17,127 bases of DNA. Source: Flavobacteriaceae bacterium (GTDB lineage Bacteria > Bacteroidota > Bacteroidia > Flavobacteriales > Flavobacteriaceae). Each line of letters opens with the position of its first letter. The stretch's first letter is position 1. The notes beneath the pieces were generated by a model. That model searched no databases and was not told the DNA's origin. It was given only the letters and a program-made list of their open reading frames with translations. Shown piece by piece: positions 7,256 through 14,345 of the stretch. Location: contig JABHGH010000126.1 in assembly GCA_018672145.1 (NCBI GenBank), forward strand, positions 1 to 17,127. The letters run 5' to 3'. Made by a program: the position numbers and the translations under genes.

Positions 7256-9388
7256 TTATTTTTCGAGATGCAGTAAAAATGCATACGACAAAGCCACTTC
7301 TTTATAGCGTTTGAATCGGCCTGAAGCACCGCCATGACCTACTTCCATGTTAGTATCCATCAACAAGAGGTTGTCATCAGTTTTGTTATCTCGTAGTTTA
7401 GCGATCCATTTTGCGGGCTCCCAATATTGCACTTGACTATCCCAATAACCCGTTGTGATCAACAAATTAGGGTAATCCATTTTCGCTACATTGTCATAGG
7501 GAGAGTATGATTTCATATAGTCATAGTATTCTTTGTCTTTTGGATTTCCCCATTCGTCAAATTCAAAAGTGGTCAATGGAATGGTTTCGTCCATCATCGT
7601 TGAAATGACGTCAACAAATGGGACGGCAGCAATGGCACCGTTCCAAAGCGAAGGTTCCATGTTAATGACTGCTCCGATGAGCAATCCGCCAGCGCTCCCG
7701 CCTTGTGCATACAGATGATTGCGGGAGGTGTAGCCCTTATCAACAAGATGAGAGCCAGCATCTATAAAATCATAAAAAGTGTTTTTCTTTTTGAGCATTT
7801 TCCCATCTTCATACCACGAGCGCCCCATTTCTTGTCCGCCACGAATATGTGCAATAGCAAAGGCAAAACCTCGATCAAGAAGGCTTAAACGGGAGGAGCT
7901 AAACCAAGGGTCAATGTTGTTGCCGTAGGACCCGTAGCCATACAGCAGCAAAGGTTCTTGCCCCGATTTTTTGAAATCTTTGTGATAGACTATCGAAATC
8001 GGAATTTGCGTTTTCCCATCTCTACTAGGCGCCATAATTCGTTCAGAACGATAATTTTCTCGATCAAACACTCCGCCCAAAACCTCATCTTGTTTTTTAA
8101 GTGTCTTTTCTTTTGTGTTTACTTCATAATCGTAAATGGCAGTTGGTGTTGTCAAAGAACTATAGCCAAATCGCAATAGACTGGTGTTAAACTCTGGATT
8201 GGCAGAAATCCATACAGCGTAGGTTGGATCATCAAAAGAAACATAGTGTTCGCTCATATCTTTCCATCGGATGATACGTAAACGAGTGAGTCCATCATGC
8301 CTTTCGTTGACAACCAAATGCTCTTTAAAAATTTCGATATCTTCGAGCAGAACATCATTGCGATGCCCAATGATTTCTCTCCAGTTGACTTTTCCAGGGT
8401 TTGTTACCGATGTTTTCATCAACCGAAAGTTTTTGGCTTTGTCATTGGTGATGATATAAAAGTCGTTCTTGTAGTGATCGACAAAATACTCCAAATTACG
8501 TTCGCGAGAGTGGATGATTTGCCAATTTCCATCGGGTGTATCGGCATCTAAAAAACGATATTCTGTGGAAAGCGTTTGACTTGAGCCAATCATTAAAAAT
8601 TGACGTGATTTAGTTTTAGATATCCAACATGAAAAGGTTTCATCCGTTTCTTCAAAAACAAGTTCATCTTCGCTGACATCTGTACCCAAGCGGTGTTTGT
8701 AGATTTGGTTGGCACGTAGAGTCAAAGGGTCTTTTTTGACATAAAAAATGGTTTTGTTGTCGTTGGCCCACGTCACACTTCCTGTTGTGTTTTTGATAAT
8801 GTCACTGAGAATTTCTCCCGTTGTCAAATCCTTAATATAAAGCGTGTATTCTCTTCGTGAAACCAAATCAACACCATAGGCAAGGTATTGGTTATTTTCG
8901 CTAACACTACGTCCTCCGATGGAGAAATAGGATTTGCCTTCAGCCATTTTCGGGCCATTGAGCATAACTTCTTCAACAGCTTGTTTTTCATCTTTTGTTC
9001 TGCAGTGGTAGGGATAATCTTGCCCTTCTTCAAAGCGCGTATAATAGGTATAGCCGTTGACCGTCACAGGAACCGATGAATCGTCTTGTTTAATGCGACC
9101 TACAATCTCTTCATAAAGCTTTTCTTGGAGCGCTTCTGTTGGCTTCATTTCTTGCTTGAGATATTTATTCTCAGCATGAAGGTAGTCCAATACATCTTGC
9201 GTTTGGGCATCAGGCTCTTCAGCTTCTTTTTGGGCATCGCTTAATCGCATCCAAAAATAAGGGTCAATACGATTATCGCCGTGAATTTCTAGCTTTTCTG
9301 GAATTTGTTTGGCCACTGGAGGTTGTTGCATTTCAGTTGTACATTGAATAAATAAGCATGTAAATATAAAGAGAGAAAGTTTGTTCAT
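7256..9388 (-). CDS. ptrB: Exported oligopeptidase B-like S9A serine peptidase
   Basis: The protein cuts short peptides, probably after basic residues if it follows oligopeptidase B. The start at 9388 ('MNKLSLFIFTCLFIQC') gives 710 residues and opens directly with a signal peptide; the in-frame ATG at 9421 would add 11 residues before it. Cys16 could be lipidated, but the Gln before it is unusual for a lipobox, so plain secretion is also possible. A beta-propeller domain follows 'HGDNRIDPYFWMRL'. The C-terminal alpha/beta-hydrolase holds Ser565 in 'GGSAGGLL', Asp650 in 'GYWDSQVQ' and His685 in 'GHGGASGR'. The spacing of 85 and 35 residues matches what I recall for oligopeptidase B. It ends 68 bp before rpoD on the same strand and may read into it. 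Confidence 0.9.
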   Translation of the reverse strand: MNKLSLFIFTCLFIQCTTEMQQPPVAKQIPEKLEIHGDNRIDPYFWMRLSDAQKEAEEPDAQTQDVLDYLHAENKYLKQEMKPTEALQEKLYEEIVGRIKQDDSSVPVTVNGYTYYTRFEEGQDYPYHCRTKDEKQAVEEVMLNGPKMAEGKSYFSIGGRSVSENNQYLAYGVDLVSRREYTLYIKDLTTGEILSDIIKNTTGSVTWANDNKTIFYVKKDPLTLRANQIYKHRLGTDVSEDELVFEETDETFSCWISKTKSRQFLMIGSSQTLSTEYRFLDADTPDGNWQIIHSRERNLEYFVDHYKNDFYIITNDKAKNFRLMKTSVTNPGKVNWREIIGHRNDVLLEDIEIFKEHLVVNERHDGLTRLRIIRWKDMSEHYVSFDDPTYAVWISANPEFNTSLLRFGYSSLTTPTAIYDYEVNTKEKTLKKQDEVLGGVFDRENYRSERIMAPSRDGKTQIPISIVYHKDFKKSGQEPLLLYGYGSYGNNIDPWFSSSRLSLLDRGFAFAIAHIRGGQEMGRSWYEDGKMLKKKNTFYDFIDAGSHLVDKGYTSRNHLYAQGGSAGGLLIGAVINMEPSLWNGAIAAVPFVDVISTMMDETIPLTTFEFDEWGNPKDKEYYDYMKSYSPYDNVAKMDYPNLLITTGYWDSQVQYWEPAKWIAKLRDNKTDDNLLLMDTNMEVGHGGASGRFKRYKEVALSYAFLLHLEK

Positions 9389-9590
9389 AATCGTTTCATT
9401 AAATAAATTAGTAAAACTCATTGTCTTAGTTTTTTTTTGGCATTCAGGTCATGTATTTTTTTTGCTTTTGGGCTCCCAAATAACACCCCATCAGTGATTG
9501 AATTTTGAGTAAACAATTAAATGTTCTGAATACTCCAAAATGTTGACCCTAAGGTTGCTTTTCGGACGATCTTATGATAATAATATATTT

Positions 9591-9607
9591 ATTAAATATA
9601 ATTTAAT
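9591..9607. repeat. 17-bp inverted repeat in AT-rich spacer
   Basis: ATTAAAT (9591-9597) is the exact reverse complement of ATTTAAT (9601-9607), with ATA between. It lies between the pnp terminator and the peptidase gene, about 200 bp before that gene's start. The surrounding 9571-9611 is almost pure A/T. An operator is possible, but in such composition this can arise by chance. Confidence 0.35.
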
Positions 9608-9619
9608 TTCACAAAGTAC

Positions 9620-9645
9620 AAAAAAAGCCCGCAATGCGGGCTTTA
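9620..9645 (-). terminator. Intrinsic terminator of pnp
   Basis: AAAGCCCGC (9624-9632) and GCGGGCTTT (9636-9644) form a perfect 9-bp stem with a 3-base loop. On the minus strand the stem runs into seven T residues (9626-9620). It lies about 40 bp after the pnp stop, the right place and strand to end the pnp transcript. The plus-strand side lacks a comparable T run. It is the clearest terminator in the window. Confidence 0.92.
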
Positions 9646-9683
9646 TTGGTTTTCAGACAATTTTATATAATAAATAAAACTGT

Positions 9684-11894
9684 TTATCTACGATTGCGAT
9701 TGTCTCTACCGCCTCTTCCACGATCTCTGTTTCCGCCTCCACTTTTACGTGGTGGACGCTCGACATAACCTTCTGGCTTTTCGAGAAGAACCTTCCGTGA
9801 AACGCGATCTTTCCTTGTGCGAGGATCGATTCCGAGATACTTGACTTCAAATTCATCTCCTGAGTTCACAACATCCGAAACATTTTCGGTACGTTCCCAA
9901 GCCAATTCACTCACGTGAAGTAACACTTCGTTTCCAGGAGCTTCCATGTACTCAACCACCGCACCAAAGTCTAGCATTTTGATAACTTTGACGTTGTATA
10001 CATTTCCAACCTGTGGTTTAAACATAAGGGAATCGATTTTTGCTAAAACAGCGTCAATACCGTCTTGATCTGTTCCAAGAATCTCAACAATTCCTTCTTC
10101 TGTCACAGGATCTTCATTGATAACAATGGTAGTTCCTGTTTCTTTTTGAAGTTCTTGTATGACTTTTCCGCCAGGACCAATCAGTGCTCCAATAAACTCA
10201 TTAGGAATGATGCGTGTCACCATTTTTGGCGCATGAGACTTCACATCTTCAGCTGGCGTAGAAATGGTATCGACTAGTTTTTCTAAAATATGTAAACGTC
10301 CGTCACGTGCTTGCTGAAGTGCTTTGACTAAAATTTCATACGACAAACCTTTCACTTTGATGTCCATTTGACAGGCTGTGATACCATCAGCAGTACCAGT
10401 AACTTTAAAGTCCATATCACCCAAATGATCTTCATCTCCTAAAATATCTGAAAGAACGGCATAATTTCCACTTTCAGCATCGGAAATAAGTCCCATGGCA
10501 ATTCCTGATACAGGCTTTTTTAATTGTACCCCAGCATCCATAAGCGCCATAGTTCCAGAACAAACAGTTGCCATTGATGAAGAGCCGTTACTTTCTAAAA
10601 CTTCACTTACCACACGAACCGTGTAAGGACAATCTTCAGGCACCATGCCTTTCAGAGCGCGTTGCGCAAGGTTACCGTGGCCTACCTCACGACGTGATGT
10701 GCCGCGAATTGGACGGGCTTCTCCAGTACAGAAAGGTGGGAAGTTGTAATGTAAGTAAAAACGCTCTTCACCTTCGTGTGAAGGCATATCAATTTGATTG
10801 GCATCTCTTGAAGTTCCTAAGGTTACCGTTGCCAATGCTTGCGTTTCTCCACGCGTAAATACAGATGAACCGTGTGTTGAAGGTAAATAATCTACTTCAC
10901 ACCAAATCGGTCTGATTTCGTCGGTTTTTCTTCCATCGAGACGTAAGCCTTCTTGAAGTGTTAAGTCTCTAATAGCTTCCTTTTCGGCTTTTCTGTAGTA
11001 CTTAGAAATTAAACTACCGTAATCTTCTTGCTCTTCTTCGGAAAACCCAGCAATAATTTCTTCTTTTATATCAGAAAAAGCTGCACTTCTTTCGTGTTTA
11101 GCAGAACCTGCTTTGGCCACAGAATAAACTTTATCATAAGCCAATTCATGTACTTTCTTCGCCAAATCTTCATCTTCTCTTTCAGGCTCGTATTCACGCA
11201 CTTCTTTTTTGCCAAAGGCTTTTGCTAATTTTTCCTGAGCTGCACATTGTACCTTAATAGCTTCGTGTGCAAATTTGATGGCTTCTGCCATTTCTTCTTC
11301 AGAAATTTCGTCCATTTCGCCTTCCACCATCATCACAGAATCTGCCGAGGCGCCAATCATCATATCAATATCGGACTCTGCAAGTTGTGCTCTTGTTGGG
11401 TTTACGACAAACGCTCCATCTACACGACCAACTCTAACCTCAGAAATGGCGCATTCAAATGGAAAATCGGAAAGCTGAATGGCTGCTGAAGCTGCTAAGC
11501 CCGCCATTGCGTCTGGCATGACGTCTTCGTCATGTGACATTAACTGAATCATTACCTGCGTTTCCGAATGGTAGTCTTTTGGGAATAGTGGTCGCAATAC
11601 ACGATCCACTAAGCGCATGGTGAGAACTTCGCCATCACTTGGACGTGCTTCACGTTTAAAAAATCCGCCTGGATAGCGCCCTGCTGCAGCAAATTTTTCA
11701 CGATAATCTACCGTAAGCGGTAAAAAATCTACATCTGATTGTTTGTAATTGGATACTACTGTACAAAGTAGCATGCATTTTCCGGACTGAACCACGACAG
11801 ACCCATGGGCTTGTTTGGCCAGTTTTCCAGTCTCTATTGTTATGGAACGACCATCTCCTAAGTCAATAGACTCAGTATATACTTTTGGTATCAT
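9684..11894 (-). CDS. pnp: Polyribonucleotide nucleotidyltransferase (PNPase)
   Basis: PNPase is a 3'-5' phosphorolytic exoribonuclease that acts in RNA decay and can also add tails. The 736-residue protein shows the full order: first RNase PH domain (from residue 1, 'KLAKQAHGSVVVQSGK'), helical linker, second RNase PH domain with 'FCTGEARPIRGTSRREVGHG' and the catalytic-site segment 'DILGDEDHLGDMDFKVTGT', KH domain with 'GALIGPGGKVIQ' at about residues 565-580, and S1 domain at about 625-700. The C-terminus is a Gly/Arg-rich tail ('SGGGNRDRGRGGRDNRNRR'). The gene follows rpsO by 76 bp, the classical rpsO-pnp order. That gap holds GAACA/TGTTC (11914-11918 and 11931-11935) and a TGTTG-type triple repeat (11921-11935), but no promoter box. 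The strong terminator at 9620-9645 follows. Confidence 0.97.
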   Translation of the reverse strand: MIPKVYTESIDLGDGRSITIETGKLAKQAHGSVVVQSGKCMLLCTVVSNYKQSDVDFLPLTVDYREKFAAAGRYPGGFFKREARPSDGEVLTMRLVDRVLRPLFPKDYHSETQVMIQLMSHDEDVMPDAMAGLAASAAIQLSDFPFECAISEVRVGRVDGAFVVNPTRAQLAESDIDMMIGASADSVMMVEGEMDEISEEEMAEAIKFAHEAIKVQCAAQEKLAKAFGKKEVREYEPEREDEDLAKKVHELAYDKVYSVAKAGSAKHERSAAFSDIKEEIIAGFSEEEQEDYGSLISKYYRKAEKEAIRDLTLQEGLRLDGRKTDEIRPIWCEVDYLPSTHGSSVFTRGETQALATVTLGTSRDANQIDMPSHEGEERFYLHYNFPPFCTGEARPIRGTSRREVGHGNLAQRALKGMVPEDCPYTVRVVSEVLESNGSSSMATVCSGTMALMDAGVQLKKPVSGIAMGLISDAESGNYAVLSDILGDEDHLGDMDFKVTGTADGITACQMDIKVKGLSYEILVKALQQARDGRLHILEKLVDTISTPAEDVKSHAPKMVTRIIPNEFIGALIGPGGKVIQELQKETGTTIVINEDPVTEEGIVEILGTDQDGIDAVLAKIDSLMFKPQVGNVYNVKVIKMLDFGAVVEYMEAPGNEVLLHVSELAWERTENVSDVVNSGDEFEVKYLGIDPRTRKDRVSRKVLLEKPEGYVERPPRKSGGGNRDRGRGGRDNRNRR

Positions 11895-11970
11895 AATCTT
11901 TCATTTTATTAGTGAACATTTGTTGTGTTGTGTTCGTAGTCCCCAATGAAAAACAATGATGCTTTTAATG

Positions 11971-12240
11971 TTACTTTCTGATTCCAAGCTCTTTAATAAG
12001 CTCTCTATATCGGTTTATATCCTTCTTTTTAAGATAATCAAGCAAGCTTCTACGCTTTCCAACGAGCTTGACAAGTGAACGTTCAGTATTGAAGTCTTTA
12101 TGATTTTTTTTCAGGTGACTTGATAGGTGATTGATACGATGTGTAAAAAGAGCAATCTGCCCCTCAGTCGATCCGGTATTCTTTTCAGAAGAACCATATT
12201 TTTTAAAGATATCTTCTTTACCTTCTTTTGTTAAATACAT
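11971..12240 (-). CDS. rpsO: 30S ribosomal protein S15
   Basis: S15 binds the central domain of 16S rRNA early in small-subunit assembly. Starting at 12240 gives 89 residues ('MYLTKEGKEDIFKKYG'), exactly the usual family length. The in-frame ATG at 12297 would add 19 residues with no family match and would start upstream of the predicted transcription start, so it is rejected. The motifs 'NTGSTEGQIALFTHRINHL', 'LVGKRRSLLDYLKKKD' and 'YRELIKELGIRK' are typical; these basic helices contact rRNA. It lies between accD and pnp on the same strand and has its own likely promoter at 12295-12302 and a leader hairpin at 12272-12290. S15 represses its own mRNA in several bacteria, so autoregulation is plausible here. 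Confidence 0.97.
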   Translation of the reverse strand: MYLTKEGKEDIFKKYGSSEKNTGSTEGQIALFTHRINHLSSHLKKNHKDFNTERSLVKLVGKRRSLLDYLKKKDINRYRELIKELGIRK

Positions 12241-12271
12241 GCTAATATTATTGTAAATGATTGTTATGTAG

Positions 12272-12290
12272 CTCAAGAACTTTTCTTGAG
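12272..12290 (-). promoter_or_regulatory. Perfect hairpin in the rpsO leader
   Basis: CTCAAGAA (12272-12279) and TTCTTGAG (12283-12290) form a perfect 8-bp stem with a 3-base loop. On the minus strand it lies between the -7 box (12295-12302) and the rpsO ATG (12240), so it would form the very 5' end of the rpsO mRNA. No T run follows it on the minus strand, so it is not an accD terminator. It could be an S15-binding leader element, an mRNA-stabilising 5' stem, or a DNA operator. Confidence 0.6.
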
Positions 12291-12294
12291 GGTG

Positions 12295-12302
12295 CAAATG
12301 TA
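12295..12302 (-). promoter_or_regulatory. Predicted -7 promoter element of rpsO
   Basis: The minus strand reads TACATTTG, an exact match to the Bacteroidota -7 consensus TAnnTTTG. Counting seven bases on puts the transcription start near 12288. The -33 position (about 12321-12324, TTAT) matches TTTG poorly, so the site may be weaker or activated. It sits just after the accD stop and gives a leader of about 48 nt. Confidence 0.6.
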
Positions 12303-12327
12303 GGGATTTAATCTGAATGAATAACGC

Positions 12328-13182
12328 TTAAGCTAATGGTCTGTTCAGAACGAGATCTAAATAGAGATTGACCTTCTTTTTTAGTTCTTTTCGATGCGTG
12401 ATAAAGTCTAAGAACCCATGCTCTAATACAAACTCACTAGTTTGGAAACCGTCCGGCAAGTCCTGGCCGGTTGTGTCTTTAACCACACGTGGTCCAGCAA
12501 AACCAATCAGTGCCCCTGGCTCAGCAATATTGATATCGCCAAGCATCGCAAATGAAGCAGTTGTACCACCTGTTGTTGGGTCTGTACAGAGTGATATATA
12601 CGGAATCTTTGCATCTGCTAATTGTGCCAATTTAGCTGAAGTCTTCGCCATTTGCATTAGAGATAAGGCTGCTTCCATCATTCTCGCACCGCCAGATTTA
12701 GAGATTACTAGCAGCGGAATTCTCTTCTGTAAAGCATAATCAGCTGCACGAAATATCTTTTCTCCAACTACCGACCCCATGGACCCGCCTATAAAGGAGA
12801 AATCCATGCAAGCAACTACCAATTTGTTGCCATTAGAGTAACCAACTCCAGTACGCGCTGCATCTGAAAGCTTAGTCTTTTTCTTGGCCGCAACCAATCG
12901 TTCCTTGTAAGTTTTGGTATCTTCAAACTTAAGTGGATCTTTTGAAGACAAAGTTTTGTCTAACTCTTTGAATTTTCCATTGTCAAAAAGAATGTCAAAA
13001 TAAATCTGACTCCCAATGCGAACATGATAATCATCTTCGGGTGAAACATAAAAGTTTTCGGCCAACTCCTTGGTGTCAATAATCTTACCAGTGGGGGATT
13101 TATACCAAAGACCCTGCGGAGTATCTTTTTTCTCTTGAGTTGTGGTTCGGATTCCCTTTGTCGTTCGTTTAAACCAAGACAT
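12328..13182 (-). CDS. accD: Acetyl-CoA carboxylase carboxyltransferase subunit beta, without zinc ribbon
   Basis: AccD, with AccA, transfers the carboxyl group from carboxybiotin to acetyl-CoA, the first step of fatty-acid synthesis. The crotonase-like core is well conserved: 'FIGGSMGSVVGEK', 'ISKSGGARMMEA', 'LMQMAKTSAKLA', 'TDPTTGGTTASFAMLGD' and 'GALIGFAGPRV'. The oddity is the N-terminus. The canonical four-Cys zinc ribbon is replaced: 'WYKSPTGKII' (26-35) and 'YVSPEDDYHVRI' (45-56) align with it, but the Cys positions hold Ser29, Gly32 (or Thr31), Ser47 and Asp50. No cysteine occurs before the 'VVAC' segment at about residue 125. I recall similar N-termini in other flavobacteria, so this is probably a lineage trait rather than damage. 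The protein is 284 residues. A strong promoter lies just upstream, within the end of fbaA. Confidence 0.95.
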   Translation of the reverse strand: MSWFKRTTKGIRTTTQEKKDTPQGLWYKSPTGKIIDTKELAENFYVSPEDDYHVRIGSQIYFDILFDNGKFKELDKTLSSKDPLKFEDTKTYKERLVAAKKKTKLSDAARTGVGYSNGNKLVVACMDFSFIGGSMGSVVGEKIFRAADYALQKRIPLLVISKSGGARMMEAALSLMQMAKTSAKLAQLADAKIPYISLCTDPTTGGTTASFAMLGDINIAEPGALIGFAGPRVVKDTTGQDLPDGFQTSEFVLEHGFLDFITHRKELKKKVNLYLDLVLNRPLA

Positions 13183-13198
13183 ACGGTTGAATTTTAAT

Positions 13199-13227
13199 CA
13201 AAGATAAAAAACCCAAGTGAACTACAA
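13199..13227 (-). promoter_or_regulatory. Predicted promoter of accD
   Basis: The minus strand has -33 TTG (13225-13227, in the context ATTG), an 18-bp spacer, and -7 TATCTTTG (13199-13206), an exact TAnnTTTG. The transcription start should fall near 13192, leaving about 10 nt before the accD ATG at 13182. The fbaA stop codon (13224-13222) lies inside the spacer, so the promoter overlaps the end of the upstream gene. Confidence 0.75.
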
Positions 13228-14289
13228 TGTTTGTACGTTGTTTAAGTCCTCAAAGGCCTTTCTCAAACGATCAATAAAGCTTTTTTCACCTTCACGCATC
13301 CACACGCGTGGGTCGTAAAACTTTTTGTTTGGCACGTCGTCTCCCTCAGGGTTACCAATCTGTTTTTGAAGAAAGTCTTTTTTCTCTTGGACATAGTCAC
13401 GAACACCACTCATAAACGCATACTGCATATCAGTATCAATGTTCATTTTGATGACACCATATCCGATCGCTTCACGAATCTCTTCAATTGTAGAGCCAGA
13501 TCCACCATGAAAAACAAAGTCAATATTGTTGTGTTCAACTCCGTATTTGTTGCTGACAAACTCTTGTGAATTCTTTAAAATCTTAGGAGTTAGCTTAACG
13601 TTCCCCGGTTTGTATACACCGTGAACATTACCAAACGCAGCAGCAACGGTAAACTGGTCACTCACTTGAGAAAGCTCTTCAAAAGCATAGGCGACTTCTT
13701 CGGGTTGTGTATATAGTTTTGAACTGTCGATATCTGTATTGTCAACACCATCTTCTTCTCCACCAGTGACGCCAAGCTCTATTTCAAGAGTCATGTCCAT
13801 TTTTGCCATCCGTTTTAGGTATTCTTTACAGGTTGCAATATTTTCTTCTAATGGCTCTTCAGAAAGATCAATCATGTGCGAGCTGAAAAGAGATTTTCCA
13901 GTTTCTTCAAAATGTTTTTCGCTAGCATCAAGCAAGCCATCAATCCAAGGAAGGAGTTTTTTGGCTGCGTGGTCTGTGTGTAGAATCACAACAGCACCAT
14001 AGGCCTCTGCGAGTTCATGAACATGTTTTGCTCCAGCAACTGCTCCAACGATAGCAGCTTTTTGGTCTTCATTGGACAGGCCTTTTCCAGCGTTAAACTG
14101 TGCTCCTCCGTTTGAAAATTGCACAATTACTGGTGCGTTTAATGTTGCAGCGGTTTCAAGAACTCCATTGATGGAACTTGATCCGATGACGTTTACAGCA
14201 GGAAGTGCAAACTTTTTTTCTTTGGCTAGTTGAAAGACTTCTTGAACTTGTTTCCCAGTAATAACACCAGGCTTAATTGCGTGACTCAT
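13222..14289 (-). CDS. fbaA: Class II fructose-1,6-bisphosphate aldolase
   Basis: The enzyme cleaves fructose 1,6-bisphosphate to dihydroxyacetone phosphate and glyceraldehyde 3-phosphate (and the reverse) in glycolysis and gluconeogenesis. Starting at 14289 ('MSHAIKPGVITGKQV') gives 355 residues, typical of the FbaA subgroup. Zinc-site residues are in place: Asp106/His107 in 'VILHTDHAAKK', Glu171 in 'LEIELGVTGGEEDG', His223 in 'AFGNVHGVYKPG' and His261 in 'VFHGGSGSTIEE'. All are offset by 3 from the E. coli numbering I recall. 'KMNIDTDMQYA' (281-291) forms the phosphate-binding end. An in-frame ATG at 14403 lies inside tamL and upstream of the predicted transcription start, so it is rejected. 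The gene follows tamL by 50 bp and has its own promoter-like site at 14316-14345. Confidence 0.97.
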   Translation of the reverse strand: MSHAIKPGVITGKQVQEVFQLAKEKKFALPAVNVIGSSSINGVLETAATLNAPVIVQFSNGGAQFNAGKGLSNEDQKAAIVGAVAGAKHVHELAEAYGAVVILHTDHAAKKLLPWIDGLLDASEKHFEETGKSLFSSHMIDLSEEPLEENIATCKEYLKRMAKMDMTLEIELGVTGGEEDGVDNTDIDSSKLYTQPEEVAYAFEELSQVSDQFTVAAAFGNVHGVYKPGNVKLTPKILKNSQEFVSNKYGVEHNNIDFVFHGGSGSTIEEIREAIGYGVIKMNIDTDMQYAFMSGVRDYVQEKKDFLQKQIGNPEGDDVPNKKFYDPRVWMREGEKSFIDRLRKAFEDLNNVQTL

Positions 14290-14315
14290 TGATAGTTGTT
14301 TGTTTATATCGCGGG

Positions 14316-14345
14316 CAAAAATAGTATAAAATTTGGCCTTTAAAA
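14316..14345 (-). promoter_or_regulatory. Predicted promoter of fbaA
   Basis: The minus strand has -7 TATTTTTG (14316-14323), an exact TAnnTTTG, 18 bp after TTTT (14342-14345) in place of TTTG. The predicted transcription start is near 14309, giving a leader of about 20 nt before the ATG at 14289. This supports 14289 over the longer reading frame. The -33 part overlaps the tamL stop. Confidence 0.65.

Noticed and set aside
9389..9421. Upstream ATG of the peptidase gene at 9421
   Set aside because: It adds 11 residues before a signal peptide that starts naturally at MNK; not excluded, but less likely.
9591..9607. Inverted repeat as promoter operator of the peptidase gene
   Set aside because: No TAnnTTTG box was found near it and the region is nearly all A/T, so it is kept only as a low-confidence repeat.
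12272..12290. Hairpin read as an accD terminator
   Set aside because: No T run follows on the minus strand, and an exact -7 box lies between it and accD.
12241..12297. Longer rpsO reading frame starting at 12297
   Set aside because: The extra 19 residues match nothing in S15, overlap the leader hairpin and begin upstream of the predicted transcription start; the 89-residue version is standard.
12368..12739. 123-codon plus-strand open frame opposite accD
   Set aside because: It is antisense to strongly conserved AccD motifs and has no recognisable domain; a shadow of the real gene.
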